DNA from: JBFKQC01 sp041627895
GTDB taxonomy: Bacteria > Pseudomonadota > Alphaproteobacteria > Rhodobacterales > Rhodobacteraceae
Assembly: GCA_041627895.1 (NCBI GenBank)
Contig: JBFKQC010000104.1
Span: 1 to 9,912 of the forward strand
DNA length: 9,912 nt
Reading direction: 5' to 3'
Shown here piece by piece: positions 5,602 through 9,912 of the stretch. Below the pieces are notes generated by a model that ran no database searches, was not told the DNA's origin, and worked only from the letters and a program-made list of their open reading frames with translations. The position numbers were made by a program, and so were the translations under genes. Position 1 is the first letter of the stretch. Each line of letters begins with the position of its first letter.

Positions 5602-6111
5602 ATGTCCGTTGTGTCACGTCTTCTGGCGATCCTGGCGTTCGGCGCCGTCGCGGTGCCTGCCGCGGCCGGGGATTACCGGCCGCTTCCCTCTGCCTGCGAG
5701 ATCCTCGACAGCGTCGGCGCGCGCGCCCATGCCGGGATCGCCGACGACGCGGGCGACCCGATCGAAATGGCGCTTCAGGAACGCTACGGCGTGCGCCTCT
5801 CGGGGTGCAACCTGCCCTCGCCCGGCCTGTTCGGCTACGGCTTGTTGCTGCGCGAGGAAACCGGCGACGTCGTCCGCCCGGCCGCCGAGCAGATGGCGGA
5901 TATCATGTGCCAGCACGCCGAGGTCTGGGGCGAAGAGGCCGCGGCGGACCCCGTCGCGCTGGGCGAGGCCGCCGTCTGGATCGAGGAATTCCGCCAGTTC
6001 TGGATCATCGCGCGCCAGGGCCATGCCTACCTGATCGTCAGCGTGCCCGAAGACGCCGACAGCGAAACCGCGGCGGCATTCGCCGCGCTGGTCCTGTCCG
6101 GTGTCGACTGA
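5602..6111 (+). CDS. Small exported protein of unknown function
   Basis: 169 residues, ATG 5602 to TGA 6109-6111. Residues 1-22 form a Sec signal peptide: Arg6, a hydrophobic core LLAILAFGAVAV, and a PAAAG cleavage region, giving a mature periplasmic protein of about 147 residues. Cys32, Cys69 and Cys103 are present in the mature part, so at most one disulfide can form among them. The C-terminal half looks like a folded alpha/beta domain (AAVWIEEFRQFWIIARQGHAYLIVSV, then an Ala-rich helix). I do not recognise the family, and no catalytic motif is evident. The ribosome site is weak. It stands between the J-domain gene and cobS, with a 173-base gap to cobS, so it is probably not in the cobS operon. 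The reading frame is well supported by codon use and signal peptide. Confidence 0.75.
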   Translation: MSVVSRLLAILAFGAVAVPAAAGDYRPLPSACEILDSVGARAHAGIADDAGDPIEMALQERYGVRLSGCNLPSPGLFGYGLLLREETGDVVRPAAEQMADIMCQHAEVWGEEAAADPVALGEAAVWIEEFRQFWIIARQGHAYLIVSVPEDADSETAAAFAALVLSGVD

Positions 6112-6131
6112 GGCTCCGCCGCGCGCGCGCC

Positions 6132-6172
6132 CGGGGCGGCCGGGGCGGCCGGGGCGGTCTGGGAGGACGGGG
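6132..6172 (+). repeat. G-rich tandem 9-mers, possible G-quadruplex
   Basis: Three tandem copies of CGGGGCGGY occupy 6132-6158. With the runs at 6161-6163 and 6169-6172 this gives five G runs (4, 4, 4, 3 and 4) spaced by 5-6 bases on the plus strand, a classic quadruplex-forming arrangement. It lies 21 bases after the exported-protein stop and about 110 bases before the cobS start, upstream of a candidate promoter. A role is inferred only. Confidence 0.45.
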
Positions 6173-6193
6173 CGAAGTTGCGCCCCCGCGGCG

Positions 6194-6222
6194 TTGACCT
6201 TCCCGGCGCGATCCTCCATGTA
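6194..6222 (+). promoter_or_regulatory. Possible cobS promoter
   Basis: TTGACC at 6194-6199 matches the -35 consensus at 5 of 6. CATGTA at 6217-6222 after a 17-base spacer is a poor -10; TAGACC at 6221-6226 would need a 21-base spacer. It is placed about 63 bases before the cobS ATG. No cobalamin riboswitch core was recognised in this gap. Confidence 0.3.
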
Positions 6223-6284
6223 GACCCGCGGTGCGGGCATTGCCCGGCGCGGCGATGCTCACCCCCATCCGAACGAGGTCAGAC

Positions 6285-7271
6285 ATGGCGGACGGCAGCT
6301 TGGACGTGAAAGCGAAACCCACCGAGGAAATCTCGGTCCGCGACGTGTTCGGCATCGACTCGGACATGGTGGTGAGGGGCTTCGCCGAGCCGACCGACCG
6401 GGTGCCGGAACTGGACCACACCTACAAGTTCGACCCCGACACGACGCTGGCGATCCTGGCCGCGTTCTCCCGCAACCGCCGCCTGATCATCCAGGGCTAC
6501 CACGGCACCGGCAAGTCGACCCATATCGAACAGGTCGCCTGCCGGCTGAACTGGCCCTGCGTGCGGGTCAACCTGGACAGCCACATCAGCCGGATCGACC
6601 TGATCGGCAAGGACGCGATCAAGCTGCGCGACGGCAAGCAGGTGACCGAGTTCCAGGAGGGCATCCTGCCCTGGGCGCTGCGCAACCCCACGGCCATCGT
6701 GTTCGACGAATACGACGCGGGCCGCGCCGACGTGATGTTCGTGATCCAGCGCGTGCTGGAACATGATGGCAAGCTGACGCTTCTGGACCAGAACGAGATC
6801 ATCACGCCGCACCCCTATTTCCGGCTCTTCGCCACGGCGAACACCGTGGGGCTTGGCGACACGACCGGGCTTTACCACGGCGTCCAGCAGATCAACCAGG
6901 CGCAGATGGACCGCTGGTCGCTGGTGGCCACGCTGAACTATCTTTCCCACGACGCGGAAACCGCCATCGTGCTGGCGAAGAACCCGCATTACAACACCGA
7001 AAAGGGCCGCAAGACGATCAGCCAGATGGTGACCGTGGCCGACCACACGCGCACGGCGTTCATGGCCGGCGACCTGTCCACGGTGATGAGCCCGCGCACC
7101 GTGATCAACTGGGCGCAGAACGCCGAGATCTTCCGCTCGATCGGCTATTCGTTCCGGGTGACGTTCCTGAACAAGTGCGACGAGTTGGAACGCGAGACGG
7201 TGGCCGAGTTCTACCAGCGCTGCTTCGACGAGGAACTGCCCGAAAGCGCGGCATCCGTCGCGACGCCGTGA
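6285..7271 (+). CDS. cobS: Aerobic cobaltochelatase subunit CobS (AAA+ ATPase)
   Basis: 328 residues, the usual length for CobS. ATG 6285 follows GAGGT at 6274-6278 and gives the family start MADGSLDVKAKP; an in-frame ATG at 6231 would add 18 unconserved residues. The Walker A GYHGTGKS is at 71-78, Walker B IVFDEYD at 138-144, and a sensor-type FATANTVGLGDTTG follows. The C-terminal NKCDELERETVAEFYQRCF is CobS-typical. In the aerobic cobalamin pathway CobS and CobT form an AAA+ motor complex that works with CobN to insert Co(II) into hydrogenobyrinic acid a,c-diamide using ATP in the cytoplasm. The gene ends at TGA 7269-7271, inside which the next gene starts. All key residues are present. 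Confidence 0.97.
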   Translation: MADGSLDVKAKPTEEISVRDVFGIDSDMVVRGFAEPTDRVPELDHTYKFDPDTTLAILAAFSRNRRLIIQGYHGTGKSTHIEQVACRLNWPCVRVNLDSHISRIDLIGKDAIKLRDGKQVTEFQEGILPWALRNPTAIVFDEYDAGRADVMFVIQRVLEHDGKLTLLDQNEIITPHPYFRLFATANTVGLGDTTGLYHGVQQINQAQMDRWSLVATLNYLSHDAETAIVLAKNPHYNTEKGRKTISQMVTVADHTRTAFMAGDLSTVMSPRTVINWAQNAEIFRSIGYSFRVTFLNKCDELERETVAEFYQRCFDEELPESAASVATP

Positions 7272-8212
7272 TCGGCCGGCCTGAGATCGAGGCCGCCCAT
7301 GCGCGGGTCCGGCCGCATATCCGCCGCACGCCCGTCCTGGACGTCGAGCCGGGCGCGCTGGGGTTCGGCCATCCTGTCGCGCTCAAGCTCGAACAGACCC
7401 AGATCACCGGGTCCTTCAAGGTGCGCGGCGCCTTCAACAACCTGATCTCGCGCGGCGTGCCCGCGGCGGGCGCGGTGGCGATCTCGGGCGGCAATCACGG
7501 CGCGGCGGTGGCCTATGCCGCCACCAGCCTCGGCGCGAAATCGACCGTCTTCGTCCCGGCGATGATCGCCGACGAGGTCAAGAACGAGCGGATGCGCCGG
7601 TTCGGCGCCGAGGTCCGGCTGACCGAGGGCTCGGTCGCGCAGGTCTTCGCCAGCTACGACGCCTTCGCCCGCGACACCGACGCGCTGGCGGTGCACCCCT
7701 ACGGCACGCCCGAGACGCTGGCAGGCCAGGGCACGGTGGGGCTGGAACTCGAGGCCCAGGCCCACGATCTGGATACGCTTTTCGTCGCGGTCGGCGGCGG
7801 CGGGCTGATCGGCGGCATCGCCGCGTGGTATGCGGGCCGCGTCAAGGTGGTGGCGGTCGAGACCGAGGGCACGTCTTCGCTGGACAAGACGCTGAAAGGC
7901 ACCCTGCCCGACGATTTCCACGTCAGCGGCATCTCGGCCAGCGGCCTGGGCGCGTCCTCGATCGGCGAATTGCCGTTGGAAATCATCCGCGCCCATGTCG
8001 CCGCGAACGTGGTCGTCACCGATGCCGACGTGATCGAGGCGCAGCGCCGGCTCTGGTCCGCCGCGCGGCTGGTCTGCGAGCCCGGCGGCGTGACCGCGCT
8101 CGCCGCGCTGACCTCGGGCGCCTATGTGCCGCGCGAGGGCGAGCGCCTGGGCGTCCTGCTTTGCGGCGGCAACGCCGCGCCGGGGTGGTTCCTCGACAAG
8201 GCGGCGGGCTGA
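7268..8212 (+). CDS. PLP-dependent threonine/serine dehydratase-like enzyme (fold type II)
   Basis: 314 residues. The start is the GTG at 7268, overlapping the cobS stop as GTGA, which gives the family-like N-terminus MIGRPEIEAAHARVRPHIRRTP; longer in-frame starts inside cobS would add unconserved sequence. The Schiff-base lysine is in GSFKVRGAFN (Lys51). The substrate loop SGGNHG is at 73-78, the phosphate-binding GGGGLIGG at 176-183, and the PLP N1-contacting residue is Cys299 in LLCGGN. The family deaminates L-threonine or L-serine to 2-oxoacids, or dehydrates hydroxyaspartate; substrate cannot be told here. There is no C-terminal ACT regulatory domain, so it resembles the short catabolic type rather than IlvA. 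Its place between cobS and cobT, with overlaps on both sides, suggests co-translation; whether it feeds cobalamin synthesis is unknown. Confidence 0.88.
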   Translation: MIGRPEIEAAHARVRPHIRRTPVLDVEPGALGFGHPVALKLEQTQITGSFKVRGAFNNLISRGVPAAGAVAISGGNHGAAVAYAATSLGAKSTVFVPAMIADEVKNERMRRFGAEVRLTEGSVAQVFASYDAFARDTDALAVHPYGTPETLAGQGTVGLELEAQAHDLDTLFVAVGGGGLIGGIAAWYAGRVKVVAVETEGTSSLDKTLKGTLPDDFHVSGISASGLGASSIGELPLEIIRAHVAANVVVTDADVIEAQRRLWSAARLVCEPGGVTALAALTSGAYVPREGERLGVLLCGGNAAPGWFLDKAAG

Positions 8213-8286
8213 TGCGACGCTGGCCGACGGACGGACGCAAGCCGAATATTGCGGCGCTCGCCCGTTTGGCCGAAGAAGGCGCCTGA
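8212..8286 (+). CDS. Possible 24-residue coupled ORF
   Basis: An ATG at 8212 overlaps the dehydratase stop as TGATG, and the frame runs 24 codons to TGA 8284-8286, one base before the cobT ATG. The peptide begins MRRWPTDGRKPN and ends in an Ala/Leu/Glu-rich helix-like tail. The tight spacing on both sides would let it carry ribosomes from the dehydratase to cobT. No own ribosome site or known family was seen. It may be merely a spacer, or the remnant of a larger gene. Confidence 0.3.
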   Translation: MRRWPTDGRKPNIAALARLAEEGA

Positions 8287-8287
8287 G

Positions 8288-9912
8288 ATGAAGAAACCCG
8301 CCGACAACCCCGCCGAGCCGTTCAAGAAGGCGCTGGCAGAGGCCACCAAGGTGCTGGCCGACGACCCGGAACTGACGGTCAGCTACACCGTCGACCCGCC
8401 GGGGCTGACCAGCGACCAGGTGCGCCTGCCGCAGGTCAGCCGGCGGATGACCCGCGACGAGGTGATGCTGGCCCGCGGCACCGCGGATGCCTACGCGATG
8501 CGGCTGAAATACCACGACGACGCCACCGGCGCGCGCTATGCGCCGCAGGGCCAGATGGCGCGCGATCTCTACGAGGCGATGGAAACTGCCCGCTGCGAGG
8601 CGGTGGGCGCCCGCGCGATGCCCGGCACCGCGACCAACATCGACGCCAAGATCAAGAGCGAGGCGGAACGCCGCGGCTACCGCCAGATCACCCAGCCCTC
8701 GGATGCGCCGCTGGCCGTTGCCGCAGGCTACATGATCCGCCAGCTCGCCACCGGCCGCCCGCTGCCGGAAGGCGCCGCCAACGTGCTCGACCTGTGGCGC
8801 GGCTTCATCGAGGACCATTGCGGCGACACGCTGGAAAACCTCGACAGGACGCTCACCGACCAGACCGCGTTCGCCAAGTTCGCCCGCCAGATGATCGAGG
8901 ATCTCGGCTATGGCGACCAGTTGGGCGACGACCCCGACGATCTTTCCGAGGACGAAGAGGAAGGCGCCCAGGACGAGGACGACGAACAGCCCGATTCGAC
9001 CGGCAGCGACGAGGACGAGGCCGAACAGGACCCCGACGCCCAGCCCGACCAGAGCCAGGACGAGACCCAGGACGCCGCCGAGGCGCAGGTCTCGATGGAC
9101 GACCTCGACGAGATGGACATGTCGGACGAGGCCGAGATGCCCGAGGGCGAAATGCCGCTCGAGCCGCCGCCGCCCGCCCCGCATTCCGAGGCCGATCCGG
9201 ATTACGCGGTCTACTCGACCGAATACGACGAAGAGATCAAGGCCGAGGACCTGGCCGAACCGGCAGAGCTGGAGCGGCTGCGCGCCTATCTCGACCAGCA
9301 GCTGGAACCGCTGAAGGGCGCGGTCAGCCGGCTCGCCAACAAGCTGCAAAGGCGGCTTCAGGCACAGCAGAACCGGTCCTGGGAATTCGACCGCGAGGAA
9401 GGCATCCTCGATGCCGGCCGGCTGGCGCGCGTGGTGGCGAACCCCACGACCCCGCTTTCCTTCAAGGTCGAGAAGGACACCGAGTTCCGCGACACCGTGG
9501 TGACGCTACTGTTGGACAATTCCGGCTCGATGCGCGGCCGGCCGATCTCGATCGCCGCGATCTGCGCCGACGTGCTGGCCCGCACGCTGGAACGCTGCCA
9601 GGTCAAGGTCGAGATCCTGGGCTTCACCACCCGGGCCTGGAAGGGCGGGCAGGCGCGCGAGAAGTGGCTGAACGACGGCCGCCCGCAGACGCCGGGGCGT
9701 CTGAACGACTTGCGCCACATCGTCTACAAGTCGGCCGATGCCCCCTGGCGCCGGGCGCGCGCGAATCTCGGGCTGATGATGAAAGAGGGGCTGTTGAAGG
9801 AAAACATCGACGGCGAGGCGCTTTTGTGGGCCCATAACCGGCTGATCGCCCGGCCCGAGCAGCGCCAGATCCTGATGGTCATTTCGGACGGCGCGCCGGT
9901 CGACGATTCGAC
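8288..9912 (+). CDS. cobT: Aerobic cobaltochelatase subunit CobT, 5' part
   Basis: 541 codons are visible, open to the window end; the family is about 630 residues. ATG 8288 follows an AGAAGG-like tract about 10 bases upstream and gives MKKPADNPAEPFKKALAEATK, the family start. The N-terminal region has LPQVSRRMTRDEVMLARGTAD and ARCEAVGARAMPGTATNIDAK. Residues ~214-300 are a long Asp/Glu-rich linker typical of CobT. The VWA domain begins near 400, with the MIDAS metal motif DNSGS at 410-414 and a later ISDGAPVDDST at the window edge. In the family CobT binds CobS as the adaptor part of the motor complex that drives cobalt insertion by CobN. No frameshift or missing key residue was seen in the visible part. 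Confidence 0.97.
   Translation, partial: MKKPADNPAEPFKKALAEATKVLADDPELTVSYTVDPPGLTSDQVRLPQVSRRMTRDEVMLARGTADAYAMRLKYHDDATGARYAPQGQMARDLYEAMETARCEAVGARAMPGTATNIDAKIKSEAERRGYRQITQPSDAPLAVAAGYMIRQLATGRPLPEGAANVLDLWRGFIEDHCGDTLENLDRTLTDQTAFAKFARQMIEDLGYGDQLGDDPDDLSEDEEEGAQDEDDEQPDSTGSDEDEAEQDPDAQPDQSQDETQDAAEAQVSMDDLDEMDMSDEAEMPEGEMPLEPPPPAPHSEADPDYAVYSTEYDEEIKAEDLAEPAELERLRAYLDQQLEPLKGAVSRLANKLQRRLQAQQNRSWEFDREEGILDAGRLARVVANPTTPLSFKVEKDTEFRDTVVTLLLDNSGSMRGRPISIAAICADVLARTLERCQVKVEILGFTTRAWKGGQAREKWLNDGRPQTPGRLNDLRHIVYKSADAPWRRARANLGLMMKEGLLKENIDGEALLWAHNRLIARPEQRQILMVISDGAPVDDS

Noticed and set aside
6112..6284. Cobalamin riboswitch upstream of cobS
   Set aside because: I could not find the B12-box core or a matching multi-stem layout. 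The gap is mostly the G-rich repeat and a candidate promoter.
6231..6287. ATG at 6231 as the cobS start
   Set aside because: The ATG at 6285 has the better ribosome site and gives the conserved MADG start.
7175..7267. Longer dehydratase start inside cobS
   Set aside because: The extra 31 residues are an out-of-frame reading of conserved cobS sequence. The GTG at 7268 gives the normal family N-terminus.
7211..9349. A 712-codon open frame on the minus strand
   Set aside because: It lies antisense to the dehydratase and cobT, whose families and motifs are clear. Its sequence is a GC-rich shadow with no family-like motif.
8794..9837. A 347-codon plus-strand frame inside cobT
   Set aside because: It is an out-of-frame reading of cobT, rich in Arg/Gly/Pro. 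The true frame carries the VWA MIDAS motif and continues to the window end.

Overview
The window is GC-rich DNA with strong third-position G/C bias. It carries a BolA / J-domain / cobS / cobT neighbourhood and Hint-type secreted-protein remnants. These traits fit an alphaproteobacterium of the Rhodobacteraceae type. The species cannot be named from the sequence.

Left part (1-910): the last ~302 codons of gatB, the B subunit of the Asp/Glu-tRNA(Asn/Gln) amidotransferase. Positions 911-2905 look like an accessory insertion. It holds a less GC-rich leader region, then a gene for a strongly acidic, secreted parallel beta-helix protein built of 27-residue repeats. The apparent start and signal peptide of that gene are separated from its body by a one-base frameshift in a T6 run. 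Next come a strong hairpin, a second broken copy of the gatB 3' end (2549-2775), and a ~134-bp MITE-like inverted-repeat element (2772-2905) that abuts or truncates that copy. The beta-helix gene therefore sits between direct repeats of the gatB tail.

Middle (2906-4100): two stretches without recognisable genes flank a degraded remnant (about 3237-3773). It joins an RTX-like calcium-binding segment directly to the C-terminal end of a Hint domain, and the autoprocessing core is missing.

Right part (4101-9912): a compact, well-preserved chromosomal block. It has a DUF4177-type small protein converging on bolA (minus strand), and bolA diverging from a gene for a J-domain protein with a Cys/His cluster. 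Then come a small exported protein of unknown function, cobS, a fold-type II PLP threonine/serine dehydratase-like gene starting inside the cobS stop codon, a 24-codon ORF linked by a TGATG overlap, and cobT, which runs off the window end. CobS and CobT are the AAA+ and VWA-domain subunits of the ATP-dependent aerobic cobaltochelatase; the third subunit, CobN, is not in the window. The dehydratase between them looks translationally coupled to the chelatase genes, but a role in cobalamin synthesis is only conjecture.

No tRNA, rRNA, CRISPR array, transposase, integrase or phage gene was seen.
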